DNA from: Acorus gramineus | Taxonomy: Eukaryota; Streptophyta; Magnoliopsida; Acorales; Acoraceae | Assembly: GCA_030737835.1 (NCBI GenBank) | Contig: JAUJYN010000039.1 | Coordinates: 1-64,000 of the forward strand | Reading direction: 5' to 3' | DNA: 64,000 bases | Shown: positions 34,306 through 43,816 of the stretch, in pieces | How the letters are laid out: every line of letters begins with the position of its first letter | How positions within the stretch are numbered: position 1 is the stretch's first letter | Program-made: the position numbers and the translations under genes | The notes under the pieces: generated by a model | Told to the model about the DNA's origin: nothing | The model's database searches: none | The model's input: the letters and a program-made list of their open reading frames with translations, nothing else

Positions 34306-35825
34306 TTAAAGGCTCTCAATTGCATTATGGGATGCAAATTGAGTTTGAGAGCTTTGACCTCGTGATCTCTTCTCCAATACGTCGATCCATCTTTTTTGAG
34401 GCTTCCCTCCCACATTCTTCTTTCCTCTTCTTTTGAAGCCTTTAGCAGCCTTGACATTCGAAATGCTATCCACCTCATCTTGCACATTATCATCTTGAAA
34501 ATTTTGAGATGATTTCCTCAAATTTTTATCAACCTCTTTCATTATCTCATTTGTGCGGCGTTTAAGTAGGTCCGTTGAATGGTGTGTTTCGACGCCCTTG
34601 GATGCCACTTGAATGAGACCATGACTTAATTATTAAAAATGCCTTCCCAATTCAAAAATAGGGTCAACCTGTAATGAAGAAGAACACATAACTTTACAAT
34701 AAAACCCTACAATCAACTCATAACATTTTCAATTAATATAATAAACACATATCAACCTGTATTGAAGAAGAACAAATGTCATGCACCACATCAAATTTTG
34801 CATCTCTTGTCCACCTCGTCAAGATATATTGTGGTGGAAGAAATTTGATGTTTCTGTGATCAAGAACTTTTAGAACATGGCAACACTGGATACCCATAAA
34901 TTCAAATTTTTTGGAAATACAAGTAACCATTTCAGTAGCTGAATCAAACAAAATGGTTCTTTCATTGCTACGATCTCTGTGAATTTTGTACTCTATCACA
35001 TGCCCCACCTTCCCATGAATGTAGATAAAACAATTAAGAGATTTTTCATACTCCGCTTGAAACAACTCAAGGATCTCTGGCGTGTAAACCTTTGCAACAC
35101 ATGAAACCATCAAAGTATGATATGGAATTACCGTTACAATATTCATCATCTGAAATCAACACTTAATTCACTTTCACGATGATCATCCATAACCCTATCA
35201 AAATGCTAAAAGAAATGTAACTGGTCATGCTTTGAGTTCATGTAGCGTCTCAAAAGAGCATTGAAGCTTTCACTTCGTTGTGTACTCTTCATGTTCGTAC
35301 AAAATGTGTCTCTCCCATACACTAGAGTCCATTTCTCCTTTTCAACAAAAGTTTGTTGTAGCCATTTATTACCTTCAAGATTGTATTTATCAAGCATGTT
35401 AGTCCAAGCATCTAGGAAATTTTCCTCCATCTCATACCCAAAAATACAAGCATACAAGGAACTTCTGAAACCTTCGATAGCATAAAGATGTCTAAAATGC
35501 TTTGTTGCATTTTGGGTCAAGTGCCACACACATAACCGATGACGAGCATCTAGTAGAGCAATTGTAATAGCTTTGGTCATCGCCCCTAATTGATCTGTTA
35601 GAATAATCTTTGGATGTCTCCCAGACATTGCTTGAAGAAAAGATTCAAACAACCAAATAAATGAGTCGGGTAGTCTTGTCATAAAATAATGCACCACCAA
35701 AAATAATTGTTTGCCTATGATTATTCACTCCAACGAATGGTGCAAATGGTCTTTCATGATTATTTGTACGATAGGTCGTGTCGAAGCAAATTTCATCACT
35801 ATAATATGCATAATCAACAATAGAC
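34306..35825 (-). pseudogene. FAR1/MULE transposase, central and C-terminal part
   Basis: The minus strand encodes the MULE transposase core: CFDTTYRTNNHERPFAPFVG near 35690-35825, then SFLQAMSGRHPKIILTDQ and HRLCVWHLTQNA (35206-35700). A SWIM-type zinc region follows at 34733-35149 (CISKKFEFMGIQCCHVLKVL), then a basic tail KGFKRRGKKNVGGKPQKRW (34306-34608). A probable intron lies near 34620-34745. The order and motifs match FAR1/FHY3-related MULE transposases. The N-terminal part lies beyond the copy E insertion at 39467-40136. The gene is split by that insertion and also carries smaller frame disruptions, so it is inactive. Confidence 0.85.
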
Positions 35826-36439
35826 CTAGCTGTTATACTTGTGTCACTTTTAGCCTGCTGGTAACCGTTGGAGCGTTCTGGCAGTTTTTAAAATTTTTAG
35901 GGTTTTCGATCGGAACCGCTAATTTTTGGACTGTTAGCTATCGTCCTGAGTTAGAGGACTTCGATTGGAAATCTAACTGCATATTTGGTGTCCTGGTGCC
36001 ATTTTAGGCCTCTCACGAAAATTTCATCAAATTCCGGTAACATTTCTGAAATTTTGCAGTTTCAGGGCGTATCTGGGTTTTTAAGTCGCTCGCTATATAA
36101 GTGAAAGCATAAAATATCCTGGCACTATTCATCATCCCCTACCTTGAGCCCTCTCTCTCCTCTCCTCCGTTTTTCTTCCGTTTGAGGCCCTTAGACCCCT
36201 CAAAACTTAAAAGTTAAAACCTAGGAAGTGTAGATCGGATCTACACCCCGGTGGTTTCAAATCCCAATTCCGGCAAGTTTTGGCCGTCCGTCCGCCCTCT
36301 CTTCGCCTCTGTTTTGAGCCATCTCGGTGGTGGAGGTAGATCCGGGCGTTGGAAACCCTTTGGGAGAGGTTTCGGCGCGCGGAGAGCAACCGGACTTCGC
36401 TTCCTCCCCTTGGTAAGCCTCTTTTTCCTCTCTTTCTTG

Positions 36440-37690
36440 CCTAGATGTATGCTAGGAGGGTGGAAATGGGGTTGGGTGGAGGTTGGCGGCGGTGGGTGGC
36501 CGTCGGAGGGCTGTGGGAGGCGGTCGGAGGCTGTGGGGTGGTCGGAGGTGGGTGGTAGGGGAGCTCGGGCTGGCTGGCTGCTGTCTCGGGCAGGGCAGCA
36601 GCGCAGGGCAGCAGGCGCAGTGGTTGGCGCGGGCGTGCGCGCGTGCGTGCGCTCGGGCGGTGCTGGGGGCCAGCAGGGCTGGGCGTGCGGGCGCTCGGCT
36701 GGCGCTGGAGGCCAGCAGGGCTGGGCGTGCGCGCTGGGCAGGCTGGCAGGGCTAGCTCGGGTAGGCTGGGAGCAGGTGCACCAGTTTGCTGGGCGCGCGA
36801 GCGTGTGCGCGTGGGTGCGCGCGCGGGCGTGCCCTCGGGGGGTGCAGAGGGAAGCGTGTGGTGCAGGCTGGCTGCGGGTAGTGGCTGTGCGCGCTGGCAG
36901 GCCGGGCTGGCAGGCTGGGCACGCAGGCGTGCAGGGCAGGGGCGCTCGGGCATCAGGCGGGCAGTGCCCCGGGGGTACAGGCGAGCGGTGCTCGGGCCAC
37001 TCGGCGACGCGCGCAGGCAGGCAACTCGGGCAGCAGCGCGGGCAGGCTGGCAGGCGCGGGGGGCGCGTGCTGCCAGGCGCGCTGGGCGCGTGTTGCGCGG
37101 GCGTGCGCGTGGACGCTGGGTGAGGGTCCCGGGTGCTGGGCGCTGAGCGCTGGGCGCTGGGTCGCGGGTACCGGGTGCTGGCTGAGGGTGCTGGGCGCTG
37201 GGGCCCTGGGCGCTGGGCATCGCTGCGGGGCGTCGTGCAGGGTGCGCGCGGGGCGCGGCAAGGCGGCTGGTGGTGTGCGCGGGGTGCGCGCGGGGCGGAG
37301 TTGGCGGTGCGCGCGGTGTGCGCGCGGGGGCGGAGCTGGCGGTGCGCGCGTGGTGCGTGCGGGTAGAGGCAGGTGGTGCGCGCGGGGTGCGCGCGGAGCG
37401 AGGTGGTGCGCGCGGGGCGAGGCGCTGCGCGCGAGGCGTGCGGGGTGCTCGCGGGCCAGCGCGAGGCGTGCGGGGTGCGCGCGGGCGGCTGCGCTGGGGC
37501 GCAGGGGTCGCGCGGTGCACCCGGGAGGTTCGGCGGTGCGCGGGGTGCGTTGGATGAGGCGCGGCGGTGTACCCGGGCGGTCGAGCGGCCGTGCGGGTGG
37601 TTGCCGGCCGTGCGGGTGGTTGCCGGCTGTGCGGGTGGTAGCCGGAGTGCTCGGGTTAGCGTGCGTGCGGGTCGTATGCACGTTTGCCCG
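36440..37690. repeat. 1.25-kb GC-extreme block in copy E
   Basis: Almost entirely G and C with short repeating modules such as ggcgctgggcgctggg and gcgcgcggggtgcgcgcggg. Long open frames on both strands (up to 359 codons) are a by-product of stop-codon-poor composition. Translations are Ala/Arg/Pro-rich with no domain. Confidence 0.85.
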
Positions 37691-38599
37691 AGTGTTAGGT
37701 GTTTAGTTGTGGGTTTTGTGTGTTTGGGGTATTTTAGAGTATTTATGTATTGTTCTCACCATATTGAATGTCTGTCTTGCAGATCTAAATGGACGGTCGC
37801 GCGACGACCCCGATCTCTGGTGAGTGGGACAATCCAACCCAGTAGAGAGGTGTTATACGCACTTGGGCGTATACCGACCTCTCCTGGGGCACCATGGATA
37901 GATATTGACATGTGTAATATGTATATCATGCGAGCATGATTTAATTGTAGAATGCATGTTACCCTAGGCTTTGCATGTTAGGGACTTGCACCCTTAGGAT
38001 ATGTATATGAGCCATGCAGCATGTTCCCTGGTTCCATGTTAGGAAGCCCGGCCGATGCATGTGCCCTACTAGTTTATTTATTTAATTAAATGCTAGTATT
38101 TGTTAAATTGCATGTTATAGTGAATATTATAGGGGAGGGGCCTTGCGAGGACAGCGATGAGACCCGGGTTAGGGTACACCGTGTTCCTTGTTTGGTTGTC
38201 GGGGTGTCCTATAACGGGAACTCACGCTGCCCTCCCGAGTTTCTTTCCCCAACGATATTCCACCTTGTTATAACCTTATGCATGTTCCCCGCATCGTAGT
38301 TATGCGCCCTGGTGGGTTCTGAGGAATTCAGAACATTAGTGTTGTTATGATGTGTTGTCTGCGGATCCGAGTGGATCATATGCGATGGATAGGCTGTTCT
38401 GTTCCCTTCGTTGGATCCTTTAGAGACTACCTCAGCGTTAGACAGGTTGTCCCGTGCAGGGGCTCCCAGTAGTAGGCGCCTCCTGATTTGGTGAAGGACT
38501 GTGCTGAACGTGGGAGTGGCCAAACGACCTACGGAGTGAGGAGAGACTATCGGTGGACCAAGGGTGACCAACAGCCTAGTCAGTCCCAAGAGCCTATGT

Positions 38600-38915
38600 C
38601 ACCCGTTGTAGGGTGAGGGTGAGGGTGTAGTGGGTTGGCGATGAGCGACCCGGTGGATTTGTCTATGGATGATTGTCAGTCCCAATATCCTATGTCACTC
38701 CTGTTGAGGGGTGAGGGTGAGGGTGTAGTAGGTTGGCGATAGCGACCTGCTGGATTGGTGTAGTAAGTCCCAATATCCTTGGTCACCCATTGAGGGTGAG
38801 GGTGAGGGTGTAGCGGGTTGGCGGAAGCGACCCGTTGGTTTGGTGTTGATTAGTCCCAATATCCTTGGTCACCCATTGAGGGTGAGGGTGAGGGTGTAGT
38901 GGGTTGGCAGTAGCG
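38600..38915. repeat. G-rich tandem array in copy E
   Basis: At least four units of about 75-80 bp, each with gggtgagggtgagggtgtag followed by a ggttggc..gacc segment (around 38611, 38706, 38795 and 38879). The four G-tracts per unit are compatible with G-quadruplex formation. Related CCCTCACCCTCAC stretches occur in copies A, C and D on the plus strand. Confidence 0.8.
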
Positions 38916-39466
38916 ACCCACTAGTTGAGGAATTGTTGATTATTGGTGGCTATGGTAAATGTGGTTGTGGATGTTAAAAATTATCTGGTCGTGGTCAATA
39001 TTGTCTGTGATGCATGGGTTGTGCCGTTCACTGAGCGTGTGGCTCACCCCTCGCATAATATTTTCTACAGTGTCATCTGAGTCGGATCTGGAGGAGGAGC
39101 TCCCCGAGCGACTTCATCAGTAGCGGAGTAGCGCCACGTCCCGCGAGTTTCTGAGACTATCAGCATCCCTTGTACCAGTATGTATTATTTTCCGTGCTTG
39201 GGCACGCGTTTGGTTGTATTTGGATGTCTTTGTATGTATATTGGCTCTCACAGGACATGTGATTATGTATGGAGTCTGTAGTGTGTTTTGATTACAGATT
39301 CAGTCTTTAGTTATCCGCATTTGGTGTATATATCCTATCAGCCCTGCTTTTGTTGTCTGTGTGTCATTTTGGCTGCTTGTGTATGATATTATTGACCTCT
39401 TGTGTAGATTCTGATATTATATATACACTTGTCGCATCCCGGGGATGCCTGGGGCGTGACACTAGC

Positions 39467-40136
39467 ATTGGCCCAAAACACATTAGTTATTTGTTCATCT
39501 GCATCAAGTTGCATTGAGTGAAAAGAAAAATGGATTTTGCTTTTGCTTGTTATTGAAATACTGAATAAGAGCACCCGCAATTCCATTCTCCATTCTTCTT
39601 TCCCTTTTGGTGCGCAGGTAAGACTTCACATCATTCAAATAACACTAAGATTTCTTCTCCCTCCAACTTGTCCACTCATCAAATCCATAACTGCTTTTGG
39701 TGCTAATCCTGAACCGTTTATGATGTCAACCTGAGCAACTTGAGCATTTTCTATTTTTCTATGTGACCTCAAATTATGGAGCAATGGGGTTGATACAAAA
39801 TCATGATTGTAGTTTTGTTCAAATTTAGTGACATGATAAGCTCCAGAAGATTGATAAGTGATAATCATATGTGCCTCACATCCTGTTCTTGTATCGGGTT
39901 GTGGGTACAAGACTTTTCGCTTATCAACCCCTTTCTTCCCTTCTTTAGAACAACGAAATTTTCTCTCTCACTATGCTATTGGACTTAAATGCATCACTTT
40001 TTTCTGATGTTAAATCCAATTGATCTTGCATATGTGTTGTGAATTGATGTGCACTATCTTCGGAATCAAATGCCATACCAACTTCAGGTATACCATTATA
40101 GCTACATTCTCCAACAATCTCATTGTCTCCTTCCAT
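39467..40136 (-). pseudogene. FAR1/MULE transposase, N-terminal part
   Basis: Starting at the ATG at 40136, the minus strand encodes an acidic leader and IPEVGMAFDSEDSAHQF, the usual start of FAR1 domains. The zinc-binding/WRKY-like FAR1 DNA-binding region follows (PDTRTGCEAHMIITYQSSG, TKFEQNYNHDFVS, LRSHRKIENAQVAQVD; 39635-39910). A one-base frame change lies between the leader and this region. A further decayed linker leads to DADEQITNVFWANA, where copy E has inserted. It is the same gene as 34306-35825. Confidence 0.82.
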
Positions 40137-40202
40137 AACAACTCAATGTTCACCTATAAGAAAAAAACATAATTTAGAACATTTAACAAGAAGATGGAAT
40201 GA

Positions 40203-41640
40203 AAGGATTCAAAAAGCAACAACACAAGATGACTAAACATGTATGGATCATATGCAACTTATCATGGTTTTAAAAATTTGTGCACATATGCATATTTCCC
40301 TTAAAAATTTCCCATAGAAACAATATATTCCATTTGGAATATATATAATCCATTATATCACTTCCCCCACCGCAGTAGAGTTTGTAGTAGGTCAGTATGG
40401 GATTTAAAAAATTTCCAGAGTTGCAAGATACTTGGGAGCTTAATTTCTACCCTCCTTGGTTTATCTACACTTCTCTTGGTTTGGGGCTCTCATTCTGTTT
40501 AATAACCTGCTCTTGCCATATTGCTGCAGAAACTTCCAATGGCCATTGCCTCTCTTGTGTATCCTTATTTAGGATTTTAGATGTGATTTGAGCTTTCCAT
40601 TCTAATATCATTGTTAGTGAAGGTTGAGATTACTACCCCCTTGATCTTGTTGATTGTTAATTTCTTAATTTATTACTTTTATTTGTTTTTTTTTATTTGT
40701 TTTGTTTCGTAAAGGATAGATGAGTGGTTCCATTGAAAACATTTTTGAATAACTGGGAAGCATTTACCATCAATTCACGAGTTTGTGTAATTCTTTCTTA
40801 TAAAACAGGCATAAAGTTTTAAAATGTAACTGAGAAAACTATTTCATGCAAGATTTTATTATATATGCATTAGTGACTGTTGGATTAGAACCAACTCTTA
40901 TAAAGTGTAACTTGTCAGAGTCTAACAAATGTGAAGGTGGAGATCATACGTAATGTGTAACTTATGAATTTCATTATTATGTTGAGTTAAAGGCAGAACT
41001 CATCATCAATAGTGAAATTTTTTTATACAGTATATATACATTCTCATTAAACTAATAAGACTTCAAATATAGGTTTGCTGCAAAAAAAAGAAAAGAAAAA
41101 AAGTTATACAAGGGCTTTATCCAAAAAACCAAAAAAAAAGTAGGATTTTGAAGTCTTGAAAATCAAATCCACTTAAACCCATATCTGAAACAAACCCATT
41201 CACATAACAAAATCAATTCCACTCAAACCCATATATGAAACAAACCCATTCAAACAACACAATCAAATCCACTAAAAAACTCATTCAATAAACAAATCAA
41301 AACCACTCAAATCCATATTAGAACCCTAAACACCAATTAAAAAAAAAATTAAAACTGTAACTAGAAGTGAAACTCATGGGGCGGTTGTAGGACCACGTGG
41401 ATCAACGAGGGTGCAGCGGGGGCTTCGGTAAGGGAGACTTTGTGACGATGGGAGACCTTTTGGGGGAAGATGAGTGAGATGATCTCACGGGCTAAAAATG
41501 TATTCGAATGGGGGTGGACTAACAGCGTCAATTGTTGTTGCTATTTTGGTTAGTCGACCACTTGATCTGTGTTATACACGTGTCATTGAGCCACGAGGGT
41601 TACACAGAGGCTCTCTGTGGCGACTACAGAGTCTCCGAAC
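40203..41640 (-). repeat. right terminal inverted repeat of the composite MULE (uninterrupted)
   Basis: An uninterrupted 1.44-kb arm whose reverse complement aligns with the three host pieces of the left arm. It lacks both insertions found there and so provides the empty-site reference. The transposase start codon lies 67 bp inside it, so the arm should contain the transposase promoter. Confidence 0.8.
40397..40591 (+). other. 64-codon open frame in right MULE arm, counterpart of 19158-19352
   Basis: This encodes a peptide starting [20 protein letters not shown] and ending FRILDVI. It is equal in length to the left-arm frame. Function unknown; see the left-arm entry. Confidence 0.3.
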
Positions 41641-42085
41641 CCCCCTACCCCCCCTTGACCCCTTTCATAAACCTTATGTCCTATTTGGATAGAGGGTCCG
41701 TGTTGGAATATACTTGAAGAAACTGAAGTAAGATCAAGAAACCTGTTTGGATTGATGGAATAAGCTAGTATTTGAATGCTAGCTTAAGCTGGAATTAGGT
41801 GTTATTGCTATTCCCACCTCCCCCTAGAATTATGTTATTTCAGACAATAGGATAAATAGATCTACTATCAAATCAACTATCATTATCTCTTATCAATCAA
41901 GGAATCCACATGTTAAATCATTTTTTCACATTTTATAAATCCATATTCACACCTTCACATAATCTACAACTTATTTATTATAGTCAACTGAATAACAGAA
42001 AAATTCATTATTATATTTTTCAACCAGAATAATTTAAAATACAATAAAATATAAAACCAATTATTTCACTTATTTATTCATAGAA
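41641..42085. other. region between the MULE and the p31comet gene
   Basis: AT-rich, no supported frame. It contains an imperfect palindrome (aagctagtatttgaatgctagctt) near 41763-41786 and presumably the promoter of the following gene. No clear TATA box can be chosen. Confidence 0.4.
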
Positions 42086-42330
42086 TAGTCACGTGCCCTG
42101 TAATCGGCACTTAAGGGCACAGATGCCCCTTCTCCACTCTATCAATCTCTCCGTCTCAGGAGAACGACGTGGATGCGTTCTGCGAGAGGCTTCTGTCGCG
42201 GGTGGGCAAGATCGGCCCGATCGATTGATTCGACACTCATAGTTCCCGACGAGGTTCGCGGGGCAGATCATCGACGGGAAGAAGGCCGTCGAGAGCGTTG
42301 GCCTCTGCCGATCCAATACTGAAAAGGTCG
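42086..42330 (+). other. probable noncoding first exon of the p31comet gene
   Basis: A 245-bp GC-richer island in AT-rich DNA ends in a strong donor (cg then GTGAGT at 42331). No start codon here reads in frame into the downstream coding exon through the acceptor at 43808. A leader exon is therefore the simplest reading, with an intron 42331-43808. The exact transcription start is not visible. It could instead belong to an unrelated small transcript. Confidence 0.5.
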
Positions 42331-43816
42331 GTGAGTCGGTCTTCAACCCCCTTCATTTGTGTTCTATGATTGATTTGTCTGATATGTTGGAGATTCGATT
42401 CTTTTTTGTGGGAGTACATTAACCGATTGAATCGTTAATCTTTAGATTTATATGAATGTTCGTTGTTTGTGAGAATGCATTCTTTGTCAGCTTCCTTGCC
42501 TTTGTGAAATTAGTATAGAAGATCATGTAATTGGTATTGATAAAGTGTGAAACTTGCACCTGGAACTGTAATTTTCTGTTTGACTCCAATGCATCTGAAT
42601 TCACTTAATGACACTATCAAATGGTGTTTCTTTTTTCATTCCTAGTCTTCGTCTTGCGTCATTAGTAACTTTGCGATAATACATCGGGTGTGTTGAGACT
42701 GGGGCAAAGCACGCTGGAGTCTGGGAAGGTTAGGGGGAGGACGCCGGAAGCTGGCTGAGGTGAGGTGCAGTGAATAATGAGAGTGGAGTAGAAGAAATAT
42801 AAGAGAGCTATAATGGCAATTCGGTCTTTTGCAGGTATTAATACGATTTTATAGTGTAGTAACATTAGGATGAAATATTTTGGGAACATACCGTCAATTT
42901 GTTTGATGAAGGATGGTATTGACTGACTAAACCAGTTTTAGTAACTTGTATGTCTACCCCAACCAATTTTATCAGCGATGTAGATGGGATTTCAAGGGTT
43001 TACAGGAATGTAGATGTCTTTAACCATTATAGAAAAATCAATGTATCAGACCCTTAGACTCGTCATACCATCTAAGGAATTTTCATTAGTGAACATAGAG
43101 TTTTCATTTGTGAACACAGAGTTTCTACTTGTGTGGAAAAAAAGGGATCAAAATCAGGGCTCAAACGTCGTGGAGAACCGTTGCTGTTGTTCCATATGCA
43201 CGAAATCCCCTCTCTCAAGCATCTAAAACCGTCCATCAACTAATTTTCTCCCACGGTGAATCTCCAGCTCTTTTAATTTTCATTTTCATCCATATTCGTC
43301 AGTTTCTGTTACTCGGTTTAGTTATCCATTTTGAGAAAAAAAAATTGCACGGAAATCATGGTTTCCTTTCTCTCTCAGTATATGATCCTTTTTTTTGGGT
43401 CTGCATTATATGCACACATCAGTTATGGGTCTCTACATGTTCGTGAGAATGCCTAAATGAATATCCTTTGAAGCCTAGAACATGTTTTTGAAATCACTAG
43501 CAAGGGAATGGCAACTTAGCATTTCTACTAACTGATGCATTCAATTGAAACTTCTTGAAAAGCTTTATATGAGATTTTACTTAACATAAAGGGAGGTCTT
43601 GTGGGCACTGGTAAGATGGATTCGGAATTGACAGGTTTGGTTGAATTTTGGGTTTCCTTTTTCTATACTATTTGAGACATTTATTATCCACCATTTCAAG
43701 CATTACATATTTGAATTCAATGAGAATCATATTTGCATTTACAAGAACTATGGGTGTAAGGCAGAATCATGCTGAAGAAGGTCCATTTGCTTACATCGTT
43801 ATCTACAGATATAGCA

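Larger units (their letters stand above)
35831..39461 (+). mobile_element. long solo-LTR element, family L subfamily 2, copy E (3.63 kb), inside the MULE transposase gene
   Basis: Ends are TGTTATACTTGTGTC and ..CCTGGGGCGTGACA with the 5-bp duplication ctagc (35826-35830 and 39462-39466). It is diverged from copies A to D but has the same order: TATA-like cgctatataag at 36091-36101, a very GC-rich block (36440-37690) and ggtgagggtgagggtgtag arrays (38605-38910). The block cactgagcgtgtggctcacc is at 39031. The insertion splits transposase codons ..NVFWANA / RSIVDYAY.. exactly at the duplication. No retroelement genes. Confidence 0.82.
15125..41640 (-). mobile_element. composite FAR1-type MULE with about 1.45-kb terminal inverted repeats, expanded by nested insertions
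   Basis: The sequence at 15125-19525 reappears as its reverse complement at 40203-41640. The shared stretch starts gttcagagactctg and ends near a catgtttagtcatcttgtg block, and several hundred bases align by eye at roughly 87-90 percent identity. Between the arms a FAR1/MULE transposase gene lies on the minus strand (40136 down to 34306). Removing the later insertions (2.6-kb MULE, 274-bp MITE, copia element, three long solo LTRs) leaves an element of about 7.5 kb. Outer ends sit in C-rich sequence (cccccc at both sides), so the 9-bp target duplication is not certain. Very long TIRs are known for some MULEs. The layout of transposase inside paired arms is seen directly; the single-element history is inference. 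Confidence 0.75.

Noticed and set aside
36251-37939. Very long open frames (up to 359 codons) on both strands in the GC-rich block of copy E
   Set aside because: Low-complexity GC sequence is stop-poor in all frames. Translations are Ala/Arg/Pro repeats without domains and lie inside a solo-LTR element.
42140-42212. Possible short coding stretch (ENDVDAFCERLLSRVGKIG) in the first exon of the p31comet gene
   Set aside because: The frame stops soon after and cannot be spliced in frame to the next exon, so a noncoding leader is simpler.
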